Notes: generated by a model from the letters alone, not told the origin. 30,397 nucleotides of DNA from an uncultured Hungatella sp. (GCA_910588505.1 CAJUPQ010000038.1:1-30397); one strand, 5' to 3'; counted from the first letter of the stretch, positions 16,557-24,676 are shown. Numbers and translations are program-made.

Positions 16557-17051
16557 ATGAGTCGTTTTTCTCCCATTGAAGGACTTGTCACCTCCGTAAC
16601 CCCTCTCCAAAGCGGAAACACTTCTTCCTACTGCACGCTCCTGGTCTACATACGGACCAGGTATCAGGAGGATTATCAGGTTCTTGTAAGTTCCTCCACA
16701 TTTGTCCTGGATCAGAAACCGATCCAGCAGGGCGACACCATCATAGCCTTCTATGATACAACAGCCCCCATGCCTCTCATCTACCCGCCCCAGTACCAGG
16801 CCGTGGCCGTAGTATTCCCACAGAGGGGCGAGTACGCCATGTTTGACTATTTTGACCGAAATTTAAGAAACAGCGACAACTCTCTGGTGTTGAACCTTTC
16901 CGGATCCACTGCCATGCAGCTGCCAAACGGCCAGTATTACATGGGCGTTCCCGGAGGTCAGTACCTCCTGGTTCTCTACTCTGCCACCACCCGCAGCATC
17001 CCGGCTCAGACCACACCCCACCGCATCGTGATATTCTGTTCCGGTTATTAA
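16557..17051 (+). CDS. Unrecognised 164-residue protein
   Basis: A soluble protein without signal peptide or membrane segment. It looks beta-rich. The N-terminal half (GLVTSVTPL, CTLLVYIRT, FVLDQKPIQQGDTIIAFYD) resembles an OB-like barrel in which a Gly-Asp turn leads into a strand. The second half (AMFDYFDRNL, SLVLNLSGSTAMQLPNGQYY, YLLVLYSATTR) contains further strands. I do not recognise the family. AGGAG lies 5 nt before the ATG. It follows the HD-GYP gene by 64 bp and may share its transcript; its stop overlaps by three bases the stop of the convergent amidohydrolase remnant. It appears complete. Confidence 0.65.
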   Translation: MSRFSPIEGLVTSVTPLQSGNTSSYCTLLVYIRTRYQEDYQVLVSSSTFVLDQKPIQQGDTIIAFYDTTAPMPLIYPPQYQAVAVVFPQRGEYAMFDYFDRNLRNSDNSLVLNLSGSTAMQLPNGQYYMGVPGGQYLLVLYSATTRSIPAQTTPHRIVIFCSGY

Positions 17052-17800
17052 AGGCGCTCCCCTCTTTTATAGACCTGGACGCCGTCCACAAAAGTCTCAT
17101 ACACACAGACCTTTCCCAGTTCCTCCTTGGGAACCTGTGTAAGGTCTGTGGAAAAGACTGCAAAATCCGCTGCCATGCCTGCTTTAAGCATCCCCTTTTT
17201 CTCCTCCTCAAAAGCTGCCCAGGATGCCATGGAAGTGTAACTTCTAAGAGCCTCCCCAAGATCAAAGGCCTCATCCGGCAAAAAGGTTCTGGTTCCGTCC
17301 AGGGAAGTTCTGGTGACGGCGCACTGGATCCCCTTCATCACATCCGGAGTCTCCACCGGGCAGTCGGAACCATTGGAAATCGTACAGCCCATATGTAGAA
17401 GAGTCTTAAACCGGTACGTGTCTTTTGCCCGCTCCTCTCCCACCCGGCTCTCCACGATCCTGCTGTCGTAGTCCAGAAAGATCGTCTGGATATACCCGTG
17501 AAGGCCCAGCTGTCTAAATTTATTCAAAAGTTTCTCCGTAGTGATCTGACAATGGACGATCCCGTGTCTGTGATCCTCCCTGGGAAGGGCTGTAAACGCC
17601 TTCTCGTAAGCCAGGACCACACGTTCCATCATGCCATCCCCAATGGCGTGGACCGCTATCTGCATCCCATGGCTGTGTCCCCAAAGAATCATCTCATCCA
17701 GCTGTTCCTGGGTGACAATCCCCATACCGCAGGAATCCGGCTTATCCGCATAAGGCGCTCCAAGGAGAGCCGTCCTTGCCCCCAAGGACCCGTCCCCCAC
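17048..17800 (-). pseudogene. N-terminally truncated YtcJ-type amidohydrolase
   Basis: The 250 residues correspond to the C-terminal half of an amidohydrolase of the YtcJ/imidazolonepropionase-like group, which is normally about 540 residues. It begins at DGSLGARTALL, a segment that lies mid-protein in intact members. It retains HAIGDG (metal ligand His), HGIVHCQ (His), NGSDCPVE (metal-binding Asp) and the C-terminal beta-domain ending LKAGMAADFAVFSTDL and VYKRGE. The N-terminal metal-binding HxH strand and about 290 residues are absent. Only a GTG without a clear ribosome site is available at the start. The break lies about 25 bp from the terminator of the next gene, so a deletion or insertion event probably removed the 5' half. 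The product is very likely inactive. Confidence 0.8.
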
Positions 17801-17824
17801 TATTCTATCCCCAAATCTTTAAAT

Positions 17825-17874
17825 AAAGAAACCGATGGCTCTGACTAAGGATAGTCTATACCATCGGTTTCTTT
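17825..17874 (-). terminator. Strong hairpin terminator of the FNT-like gene
   Basis: A perfect 14-bp inverted repeat (17825-17838 and 17861-17874; AAAGAAACCGATGG) with a 22-nt loop. On the minus strand the distal arm ends in TTTCTTTATTT. It sits 27 nt past the FNT-like stop. Confidence 0.8.
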
Positions 17875-17901
17875 CAGTCAAGCTAATAAGTGATCAATAC
17901 C

Positions 17902-18477
17902 CTATGCCTTCGGCGCAAACACATCAAACACTTTCGCCCCCACGCCATTTCCCACCGCCATGACGAGCAGGTACAAAAGCGCCTTCCCGCCGTAAGCTCC
18001 CGCCAGATGGAAATAGAACATATTAGCTATGGAGTGCTCGAACCCGGACAAGATAAAGATCATCACCGGAAACATGATAAATACAACATTCTTATTCTTA
18101 TTGTAATTATCGATCGCCAGGTACATCATGACGCCGCAGAACACTGACAGCAAAAACACGCTGCCGATCCCCTTGTCGAGCTTTCCCGAAACCAGCCCGG
18201 CGCTTGAGATCGTTAATCCTGCCCCGCCGGCCATCACTGCGGCCAGAAATGTTCCCACATAGTTTCCCGCCACAGTAACAGCCATATCCGGCAAGTCCTT
18301 CAGTCTCTTCACAAACCCGATCTTGCCTGTGTACAGATAAAACCCCTGGGTCACAATAGTCAAAAGCCCAAAAGAGAACAGCAAAGAGCCTATGACCCGG
18401 TTTTCCACCGACAAATATACAATGCCTCCGACGCCTATCATGAATCCCGCGTAAACTGCCTTTATGAAAATCCCCAT
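17902..18477 (-). CDS. Short formate/nitrite transporter (FNT)-like membrane protein
   Basis: A 191-residue integral membrane protein with about six hydrophobic segments. FNT features are AGFMIGVGGIVYLS at the N-terminus, GLLTIVTQGFYLYTGKIG before the first half-helix, GNYVGTFLAA, and FILSGFEHSIANMFYF with the conserved His of the GFEHS/CIANM motif. Typical FNT channels are 250-290 residues, so this one is short, mainly through tight loops and termini. FNT pentamers conduct small monovalent anions; the substrate is unknown. AGGTGAT lies 5 nt before the ATG. It has its own promoter (TTGAAA-18-TACAAT) 65 bp behind the TPP-regulated gene, and a strong terminator after it. Confidence 0.75.
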   Translation of the reverse strand: MGIFIKAVYAGFMIGVGGIVYLSVENRVIGSLLFSFGLLTIVTQGFYLYTGKIGFVKRLKDLPDMAVTVAGNYVGTFLAAVMAGGAGLTISSAGLVSGKLDKGIGSVFLLSVFCGVMMYLAIDNYNKNKNVVFIMFPVMIFILSGFEHSIANMFYFHLAGAYGGKALLYLLVMAVGNGVGAKVFDVFAPKA

Positions 18478-18497
18478 CTTACATCACCTCGTAAGGC

Positions 18498-18527
18498 ATT
18501 GTACCACAACCTGTTTCCGGTTTTCAA
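18498..18527 (-). promoter_or_regulatory. Promoter of the FNT-like gene
   Basis: On the minus strand TTGAAA (18527-18522), an 18-bp spacer and TACAAT (18503-18498) with the extended TGG. It occupies the 64-bp gap after the substrate-binding gene, implying transcription independent of the TPP riboswitch. Confidence 0.6.
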
Positions 18528-18541
18528 CAACATCTTTCCCC

Positions 18542-19639
18542 TCAGGGCAAAAATTCATTGGTATAACACTTCGCCGCAGGTATGGCCTCTTTGATCACCC
18601 CGTACTCCGCCATAAACCCGGTATAACCGTCCCACACCTCGTCCTTCATAACGCCCCACCGGTCGCTGTCCTCCATATACTTAGAAGCTAAGTACTCCTG
18701 GGACATGGTCAGCATCTCCAGAGAATAATCCGGGGCATATTTCTGTAAGATCTTTGCGCTGCCCTCCGGGTCTTCCATTGCGCAGCGATACCCCTTCTCA
18801 GTAGCTGCCAAAAACTTCCGCACCATGTCCGGCCGCTCCTCCAAAGTCTTGTCCGACGCGATGATCACCGGCGTGTAGTAATCCAGCCGCTCATCCAGAT
18901 CCCTTACCGGCGTGTACTGAATGGGGAAATCATTCAGCTGACATTTCACATTGTCCCAGGCCTCAAAAAACCACATCACATCCGCTTTATCCCTTAGAGC
19001 CTCAAACCCGGAGCCGTCGGAAATCACCACGGTCAGCTTAGAAAAATCCCCTCCCGCCTGGGTCATGACCGCCTTTAACACTGCTTCCTCCCCCGGTCCG
19101 CCCCACCCGGCATAGGTCTTCCCCTCAAAATCCTTAGGCGAATTTATATTCTTATCCTTATATGTGGCAAATCCTGATGTGTTGTGCTGGATGATCGCGG
19201 CAATGGCCTTGATAGGGAGCGGCTCTTCAGATGTCAGGGCCACCGTCACATCCTCCTGATAGCTGATGCCGAAATCCCCCTTCCCCACAGCGATGAGGGT
19301 TGCCGTAGCCCCCTGTGTAGGCTCAATGATCCTGACATTCAGCCCCGCCTCCTCATAATACCCCTGATCCAGAGCCACATACATCCCCGTGTGATTGGTG
19401 TTGGCCACATAGTCCAGGATCACAGTCACATCCTCCAGCTGGGCTTTGTCAGCCCCGCTGCCTGTCTCCGGCGCGGTGTCCTTTGCCGTCTCACTGCCTG
19501 TCTCCGATACTTCGTCTCCCGGCGCCTCCGTCCTAACCCCCGGATCCGTGTCAGCGGTGTCGGCTTCCTGTCCGGAACATCCAAGCATAGCGACAGAAAG
19601 CGCCGCTGCCATCCATACTGCAGTTTTCCTTCTTTTCAT
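18542..19639 (-). CDS. NMT1/THI5-like ABC substrate-binding lipoprotein (probable thiamine-precursor binding)
   Basis: A 365-residue lipoprotein. The signal peptide ends at the lipobox AMLGC with lipidated Cys21, followed by a roughly 45-residue acidic Ser/Thr/Ala linker. The rest is a type-2 periplasmic-binding fold: LDYVANTNHTGMYVALDQGYYEEAGL and GATATLIAVGKGDFGISYQED match the NMT1/THI5-like (ThiY) group that binds pyrimidine precursors of thiamine. Control by a TPP riboswitch strongly supports a thiamine role. The start at 19639 has AGGAGG 8 nt upstream; an ATG at 19666 lies 5' of that site. The usual ABC permease and ATPase genes are not adjacent; the next gene is an FNT-like channel with its own promoter. 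The protein should be anchored outside the membrane. Confidence 0.88.
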   Translation of the reverse strand: MKRRKTAVWMAAALSVAMLGCSGQEADTADTDPGVRTEAPGDEVSETGSETAKDTAPETGSGADKAQLEDVTVILDYVANTNHTGMYVALDQGYYEEAGLNVRIIEPTQGATATLIAVGKGDFGISYQEDVTVALTSEEPLPIKAIAAIIQHNTSGFATYKDKNINSPKDFEGKTYAGWGGPGEEAVLKAVMTQAGGDFSKLTVVISDGSGFEALRDKADVMWFFEAWDNVKCQLNDFPIQYTPVRDLDERLDYYTPVIIASDKTLEERPDMVRKFLAATEKGYRCAMEDPEGSAKILQKYAPDYSLEMLTMSQEYLASKYMEDSDRWGVMKDEVWDGYTGFMAEYGVIKEAIPAAKCYTNEFLP

Positions 19640-19755
19640 GGTCTTTTTCCTCCTGGCATTGTTCATGACTCAAAAGATATGATCCGCAAAATGCCTGGAA
19701 GTGGAACCATTGTCTGCTCTTTTTCATCACAGCGGGTCCCTAATTTCTTTGAAAA

Positions 19756-19784
19756 CAAAAAAGACCGCGCGGATAACGGCAGTC
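19756..19784 (-). terminator. Riboswitch expression-platform terminator
   Basis: On the minus strand GACTGC pairs with GCGGTC (one G-U) in a short hairpin (19784-19763) followed by TTTTTT (19762-19757). It lies just after the TPP aptamer, as expected for transcriptional attenuation. Confidence 0.65.
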
Positions 19785-19796
19785 CATAAAGGTACA

Positions 19797-19886
19797 AAGC
19801 ATCTCCCTACGTTGGCATTATCCAAATCAGGTTCATGGGTCGAAATTCTTCATTTCCTCTCAGCCTGGCACACAAGCTCCCCAGTA
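19797..19886 (-). ncRNA. TPP riboswitch (THI element)
   Basis: The minus strand carries the conserved THI-box blocks in order: ACTGGGGAGC, then GGCTGAGAGG (CTGAGAGG at 19863-19856), GACCC, ACCTGAT (19832-19826), GGATAATGCC and ACGTAGGGA (19812-19804). These form the pyrimidine- and pyrophosphate-sensing arms that bind thiamine pyrophosphate. A terminator hairpin follows within 15 nt, so high TPP should stop transcription of the downstream substrate-binding lipoprotein gene. Confidence 0.95.
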
Positions 19887-19918
19887 TTCGATTGTTCTCA
19901 CATCCATGAGTCTTTTTG

Positions 19919-19947
19919 ATTGTATCATTGGGCGGGGAAGAATGCAA
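19919..19947 (-). promoter_or_regulatory. Promoter of the TPP riboswitch transcript
   Basis: On the minus strand TTGCAT (19947-19942), a 17-bp spacer and TACAAT (19924-19919) with the extended TGA, ending about 33 bp before the aptamer. Confidence 0.75.
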
Positions 19948-19982
19948 GTACTTTTTTTGCTCGATAATCATTACCTGCCTCA

Positions 19983-20028
19983 AAAAGAGGAGCCGCCCGC
20001 CAGTCTCCCCGACCGGCGCCGACTCCTC
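19983..20028 (-). terminator. Terminator of the EF-G-like gene
   Basis: On the minus strand GAGGAG pairs with CTCCTC and inner CCGGTC with GACTGG, followed by TTTTT. It starts about 32 nt past the stop codon. Confidence 0.85.
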
Positions 20029-20059
20029 ACTTATCCTCAATCCTCTGCCTACAAACCTA

Positions 20060-22159
20060 TCAATCCGCGTTATCCCCCTGAGCGGCCCTGGCTTCCACTT
20101 CCTTCTTCTGAACATCCCCGGGAGCCTGCTCATAGCGGCTGAATTCGTACTCATAGACGCCGATGCCCCCGGTCATGGACCGCAGATCCGTGTTGTACCC
20201 AAACAGCTCTGACATGGGAACATCCGCCTCGATGATCTGTTTTCCGTGGTGGTCTGAATTCATGCCCAGCACCCGGCCTCTTCTCCGGTTCAGATCACCC
20301 ATAACATCGCCGGTAAACTTATCCGGAACCGTAACCTTCATGGAAGCGATGGGCTCCAAAAGAACCGGGCTGGCCTCCATAAACGCCTTCTTAAAAGCCA
20401 TGGAAGCCGCCATCTTGAAAGCCATCTCCGAGGAATCCACAGGATGGTAAGATCCGTCTAAGAGCACCGCCTTGATGCCCACAACCGGGTAAGCTGCCAA
20501 AGGCCCTTTGAGAACGCTCTCCTGGATCCCCTTCTCAACCGCAGGGAAATAATTCCTGGGCACGGCCCCGCCGAACACCTGCTCTTCGAACACATAGGGA
20601 GTCTCCAAATCCCCTGACGGCTCAAAGGACATCTTTACATCACCGTACTGGCCGTGGCCGCCTGTCTGCTTCTTGTACTTGCCCTGGGCCTCCACTTTCT
20701 TGCGGATAGTCTCGCGGAAGGCGAACTTAGGCTTGCTAAGCTCAATATCCACCTTGTACCTGGTGGAAAGCTTGCTGACAACCACGTCAAGCTGCTGGTC
20801 GCCGATGCCGTAGAGCAGAGTCTGACGGTTCTCCTTGTCCCCCACTACCTTTAAGGTCTGATCCTCCTCCATCAGCTTGACAAGAGCCGTAGCCACCTTG
20901 TCGTCATCGCCCTTGGTCCTGGTCTTGTATTGCATATACGTGTAGGGAGTGGAGATCTGAGGCTTATGGTACACAATGGGAGCCGTCCGCACAGCCAGAG
21001 TGTCCCCGGTCTGGGTCACATTAAGCTTAGCCACCGCGCCGATGTCCCCGGCGTGAAGCTCCTTAAGCTCCATCTGCTCCTTGCCCCTCAAGGTATACAC
21101 CTTGCCGATCTTCTCCTCGGTATCTTTATTTACATTATAAGAGGCGGAATCCGGCTTTAACGTACCTGTACAGACCTTCACCAAGGAATACTTGCCGATA
21201 AACGGATCCACGATGGTCTTAAACACTCTCATAGACAGGGACACCCCGTCATCGTACTTGGCCACAAACCGCTCGCCTGTGGACACGTCAACGCCGATGC
21301 ACTCAAAATGATCCGGCGACGGGAAATACCGGTCAATGCCCTGAAGGAGCATCCTGGCTCCCTGGCAGTTAATACCCGAACCCAGCATAACCGGCACGAT
21401 ACTTCCATCTATCACATGTTCCCTAAGGGCCGCGGAAATCTCCTCATATGTAAACTCCTCGCCGGAGAAATACCGCTCCATGTACTCCTCGCTGGTCTCC
21501 GCAACCGCCTCCACCAGGGCTCCCCGGCAGATGTCAAGGTTCTTCTTAGAGTACTCGGGAATCTCGCATTCTACGTAATCACTGTTGGTGGTAAACCTTC
21601 TCCCCTTCATCTTTACCACATTCACAAATCCAACAAACTTCTCGTTCTCACGGATCGGCAGATGGAACGGTGCAATCTTTCTGCCAAATCTCGTCTCCAG
21701 TTTCAGGATCAGTTCCCTAAAGCTGGCATGATCGTCATCCATATTGGTCACAAAAATGATGCGGGGAAGATTGAACTTATCACAGAGCTCCCACGCTTTC
21801 TCCGTTCCTACTTCAATACCGGCCTTGCAGTTCACCACGATCACCGCGGCGTCGGCAACACTGATGGCCTCCTCTGCCTCCCCCACGAAATCGAAGTACC
21901 CGGGAGTGTCCAGAAGATTCACCTTGATAGGGCCGTCCTCACCCTGAAATTCCAGCGGCACCAGGGAGGTGGAAATGGAAAACTGTCTTTTGATCTCTTC
22001 CTTATCGTAATCACTGATGGTAGAGCCATCCACTACATTGCCCATTCTCTTGGTAACTCCGGTCACCAGCGCCATAGATTCCACCAGGGTCGTCTTACCT
22101 GCGCCGCCATGGCCTAGTAACACGACGTTACGGATTTGCTTCGTTCCATACACGTTCAT
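20060..22159 (-). CDS. Elongation factor G-like GTPase (EF-G2/FusA2-type paralogue)
   Basis: A 699-residue translational-GTPase-fold protein with EF-G domains I-V. G1 is GHGGAGKT (16-23). G3 is DTPGY (84-88), with Tyr88 where canonical EF-G has the catalytic His. G4 reads TNMD (138-141) instead of NKxD, and the G5 region has GSG rather than GSA. Domain IV includes GGHGQYGDV, and domain V follows with DLNRRRGRVLG. These changes match the EF-G2 paralogue group; a mycobacterial EF-G2 is reported to bind guanine nucleotides but lack ribosome-stimulated GTPase activity. The start at 22159 has AGGAGG 7 nt upstream; the ATG at 22165 is only 1 nt from that site. It is monocistronic, with its own promoter and terminator, not in a str operon. 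The cellular role is uncertain. Confidence 0.88.
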   Translation of the reverse strand: MNVYGTKQIRNVVLLGHGGAGKTTLVESMALVTGVTKRMGNVVDGSTISDYDKEEIKRQFSISTSLVPLEFQGEDGPIKVNLLDTPGYFDFVGEAEEAISVADAAVIVVNCKAGIEVGTEKAWELCDKFNLPRIIFVTNMDDDHASFRELILKLETRFGRKIAPFHLPIRENEKFVGFVNVVKMKGRRFTTNSDYVECEIPEYSKKNLDICRGALVEAVAETSEEYMERYFSGEEFTYEEISAALREHVIDGSIVPVMLGSGINCQGARMLLQGIDRYFPSPDHFECIGVDVSTGERFVAKYDDGVSLSMRVFKTIVDPFIGKYSLVKVCTGTLKPDSASYNVNKDTEEKIGKVYTLRGKEQMELKELHAGDIGAVAKLNVTQTGDTLAVRTAPIVYHKPQISTPYTYMQYKTRTKGDDDKVATALVKLMEEDQTLKVVGDKENRQTLLYGIGDQQLDVVVSKLSTRYKVDIELSKPKFAFRETIRKKVEAQGKYKKQTGGHGQYGDVKMSFEPSGDLETPYVFEEQVFGGAVPRNYFPAVEKGIQESVLKGPLAAYPVVGIKAVLLDGSYHPVDSSEMAFKMAASMAFKKAFMEASPVLLEPIASMKVTVPDKFTGDVMGDLNRRRGRVLGMNSDHHGKQIIEADVPMSELFGYNTDLRSMTGGIGVYEYEFSRYEQAPGDVQKKEVEARAAQGDNAD

Positions 22160-22197
22160 AAACATTCCTCCTGTACATTGATTTTTGCCATAAGTAT

Positions 22198-22226
22198 ATT
22201 TTACTAAAAATTTCAGAAAATTACAA
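22198..22226 (-). promoter_or_regulatory. Promoter of the EF-G-like gene
   Basis: On the minus strand TTGTAA (22226-22221), a 17-bp spacer and TAAAAT (22203-22198), 38 bp before the start codon. The surrounding 70 bp are very AT-rich. Confidence 0.65.
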
Positions 22227-22309
22227 GTTATTTGTGCATTTTAAATAGGCAAATTCATGGAAATGTTGAGTGATATTAGGACGGTATTGTTGTAACCCCT
22301 AAAACCCCC

Positions 22310-23239
22310 TTATACGATAAACACCACAACCAGCGCATACACTGCCAGTGTGATCAACATATAAACCGATATATAAGCGGACGCGAAGCTTGCGTCCTCC
22401 CTGTTTTTTAACACCGGTGCGATGACCGGCAGCATCCCAAATCCGGTGGGAGACATAAAATAGATAAGAACAGCCATCAGGAAAGATTTATCCTGCATCA
22501 AAACAGGGAACAGTAAGAAAAATCCTCCGATAACCGCCCCATAAAACAAAACTCGCGCCACAGCCAGACGCAAGATCGGCCCAATGGTCTCTTTATCAAT
22601 GCGCAGATCATAGCCCAGGATAAACAAGATCATTCCCACAATGGGCGCGGTGGCCTGGTTGACCACGCCTGTGTACAATTCGAAAAACGGACTGGCCGCA
22701 AGCAGCCTATATCCTCCTGACAGGTTCAAAACCAATCCCAATATAACCGCAACGACAAACGAATTGGAAAATATATTTTTCATCAGCTCTTTTGCAGAAA
22801 CGCCGGAAGATGACAGCCTGGCGATCCACACCGGCAAAACGATAAAGCACAGGGCGCTGCCGGCAATATCAAAGATAACCGTATTGCTGGAGCTGCCCAC
22901 GATGGACAGGTACAGAGGCAGAGCCACGTTTCCCCCTTCCACCGTAGACATGAGCAAATAGGAAAAATGGGAATACTTTTTCCCAACAAAGCCTGACACC
23001 AGCTTTCCGACTGCCATAGCCAGGACAAACGCGGCAAACACATACAGGATGACAAACAGCGACGACGTCTCAACAGAAACCGTAAGCATCATATTAAACA
23101 CCATGATGGGAAATAAGATCTGAAAGACGATGGCGTTGGCTCCCGCTTTCTGCGACCGAGTGATCCATCCCCTAACCTTGGCAGTAAACCCCAGCAAGAT
23201 CATAAAAAATACAGGAAATAAAATAGTAAGCGCTTTCAT
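22310..23239 (-). CDS. AEC (auxin efflux carrier) family permease
   Basis: A 309-residue integral membrane protein with about ten hydrophobic helices in two inverted halves. AEC features are the N-terminal ILFPVFFMILLGFTAK, ANAIVFQILFPIMVFNMM with the broken-helix proline, and the second-half IVGMILFILGYDLR. The family exports or imports organic anions such as malate. ATG at 23239 is taken as the start; a TTG directly before it is possible because the ribosome site is poor. It lies 17 bp downstream of the alcohol dehydrogenase gene, so translation is probably coupled. The pairing suggests that the permease moves a substrate or product of that dehydrogenase. No terminator is seen after it. Confidence 0.88.
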   Translation of the reverse strand: MKALTILFPVFFMILLGFTAKVRGWITRSQKAGANAIVFQILFPIMVFNMMLTVSVETSSLFVILYVFAAFVLAMAVGKLVSGFVGKKYSHFSYLLMSTVEGGNVALPLYLSIVGSSSNTVIFDIAGSALCFIVLPVWIARLSSSGVSAKELMKNIFSNSFVVAVILGLVLNLSGGYRLLAASPFFELYTGVVNQATAPIVGMILFILGYDLRIDKETIGPILRLAVARVLFYGAVIGGFFLLFPVLMQDKSFLMAVLIYFMSPTGFGMLPVIAPVLKNREDASFASAYISVYMLITLAVYALVVVFIV

Positions 23240-23256
23240 CAATCAACTCTGTTTCC

Positions 23257-24288
23257 TTATGGGTGTACCACCACTTTAATGGACTCTGCGCTCATCTGCA
23301 TATGGATCGCCTCATCCATATGGTCCAGGTCATAGGTGTGGGTAATCAGCTTTTTCAGCTCCAGCCTGCCGCTGTTGATCAGGTTTACCGCCCTCTGGTG
23401 GGTATTGGGATTGATCATGGAACCTACAATGCGCAGCTCCTTCTTATACACATCAAACAGGGGAAGGGGAACCGTAGCGACCACCCCAGGCACGGAGAAC
23501 AGCAAAATAGTAGCCCCAAAGCCCGCCGCCGAAAATGCCTGCTCCACCGCGAAAGGTTTTCCCACGCACTCGATCACCACGTCAACACCCTCCCGCCCAC
23601 AAATCTCCCGGATCCGGGCAGGTACATCCTCATGAATCGGGTCAATGGCAGCGTCCGCTCCCACTTCCATGCCGATCTTCCGCCGCATCTTTACCGGCTC
23701 GCTTAAGATCACCGTGGACGCGCCGCAGATCCGGGCCATCTGCACCATCATCAGCCCGATAGTCCCGCCGCCGATGACAAGAACCGTCTGCCCCGGCCGG
23801 ATATCTGCCTGGTCAATGCCGTGGACCACGCAGGCCAAAGGCTCCGCCATGGCCGCCTCGTCAAAGGAAATGTCCTTACGCACCTTAAAACACTGGGTCT
23901 CCGGACACACCGCGTACTCCGCAAAGCCTCCGTTTACATTGACTCCCAGGGCAAAGAGATGTTCGCACTCCTGCTTTTTGCCCATGCGGCAGGCCATACA
24001 CTGATCGCAGTACATATTGGGATCCAGTGCCACATGATCGCCGGGCTTTACGGCAGTCACCTCTGCCCCCACTTCCACCACCACCCCGGCAAACTCATGG
24101 CCAAGGACCACCGGAGGCGTCACTTCCGCTGACCCCTTCTCCCCGTGATAGATATGCACGTCCGTGCCGCAGATGCCGCAGGCCTTGCTATTCACCAGCA
24201 CCTCCTTTGGTCCCAAAGGGCCGAACGTCATGTCACGGACCTCAAATCTGGGATTTTTGTCTGCTCCTACAAAAAAACTTCCTCTCAT
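23257..24288 (-). CDS. Zinc-dependent medium-chain dehydrogenase (polyol/threonine dehydrogenase-like)
   Basis: A 343-residue NAD(P)-dependent alcohol dehydrogenase. Catalytic zinc residues are Cys40 (GICGTD) and His64/Glu65 (GHE). Structural zinc is held by Cys94, Cys97, Cys100 and Cys108 (CDQCMAC...C). The Rossmann motif is GGGTIG (173-178), followed by VILSEP; no Asp is visible at the end of beta-2, so the cofactor preference is open. The overall pattern is closest to sorbitol and L-threonine dehydrogenases. AAAAGGAGA lies upstream of the ATG. It is the middle gene of a three-gene operon between a 63-residue helical protein and an AEC permease, pointing to uptake and oxidation of a small polyol or hydroxy acid. 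The exact substrate is unknown. Confidence 0.9.
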   Translation of the reverse strand: MRGSFFVGADKNPRFEVRDMTFGPLGPKEVLVNSKACGICGTDVHIYHGEKGSAEVTPPVVLGHEFAGVVVEVGAEVTAVKPGDHVALDPNMYCDQCMACRMGKKQECEHLFALGVNVNGGFAEYAVCPETQCFKVRKDISFDEAAMAEPLACVVHGIDQADIRPGQTVLVIGGGTIGLMMVQMARICGASTVILSEPVKMRRKIGMEVGADAAIDPIHEDVPARIREICGREGVDVVIECVGKPFAVEQAFSAAGFGATILLFSVPGVVATVPLPLFDVYKKELRIVGSMINPNTHQRAVNLINSGRLELKKLITHTYDLDHMDEAIHMQMSAESIKVVVHP

Positions 24289-24314
24289 GCTCTTATCTCT
24301 CCTTTTAAAAATGA

Positions 24315-24506
24315 TTACTCTTTTAACTCATCAATGTCCGTCAGGTTGACGCCTAAAGAATTTAACAGCACTTTTAAAGATTTATAATCTTTCTTTAGCC
24401 CCTCATAAGTCTCAACGGCGTGTTCCCTTTTGGCGTTCTTCATATGGGCCTGCACTTTTTGAAATTCGTGAACAGCCCTCTCGATGATCTCTCCATTACT
24501 TGGCAT
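24315..24506 (-). CDS. Small helical protein of unknown function
   Basis: A 63-residue, highly charged, helical, probably coiled-coil protein (EIIERAVHEFQKVQAHMKNAKREHAVETYEGLKKDY shows regular charge spacing). I recognise no family. GGGGGT lies 6 nt before the ATG, and it is the first gene of an operon with the alcohol dehydrogenase (26 bp downstream) and the AEC permease. A promoter with an extended -10 precedes it. It could be an accessory or regulatory subunit; that is a guess from position only. Confidence 0.6.
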   Translation of the reverse strand: MPSNGEIIERAVHEFQKVQAHMKNAKREHAVETYEGLKKDYKSLKVLLNSLGVNLTDIDELKE

Positions 24507-24552
24507 CTTTTTACCCCCAATCTCAGAAATATTTTAGTTATGTTTTAATCCA

Positions 24553-24581
24553 AGTATATCATGATGAAAATACAAAGTCTA
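24553..24581 (-). promoter_or_regulatory. Promoter of the small protein/dehydrogenase/permease operon
   Basis: On the minus strand TAGACT (24581-24576), a 17-bp spacer and TATACT (24558-24553) with the extended TGA, about 46 bp before the first start codon. Confidence 0.5.
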
Positions 24582-24642
24582 TGAAATAACCATCAAATTT
24601 CCAAAAATAAGGTTGCATGTTGCTATTCACGGGAGAACTAAC

Positions 24643-24668
24643 GGCCGCGCTGTCTCCCCAGCGCGGCC
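24643..24668 (-). terminator. Terminator-like hairpin after the flavin reductase gene
   Basis: A perfect 10-bp GC-rich inverted repeat (GGCCGCGCTG, 24643-24652 and 24659-24668) with a 6-nt loop, 9 nt past the stop. The minus-strand downstream sequence GTTAGTTC is only weakly T-rich. Confidence 0.6.
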
Positions 24669-24676
24669 CCCGACTC

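Noticed and set aside
22290..22312. Telomere-like G-rich repeat (GGGGGTTTTAGGGG)
   Set aside because: Only two G-runs, so no quadruplex or repeat array can be supported.
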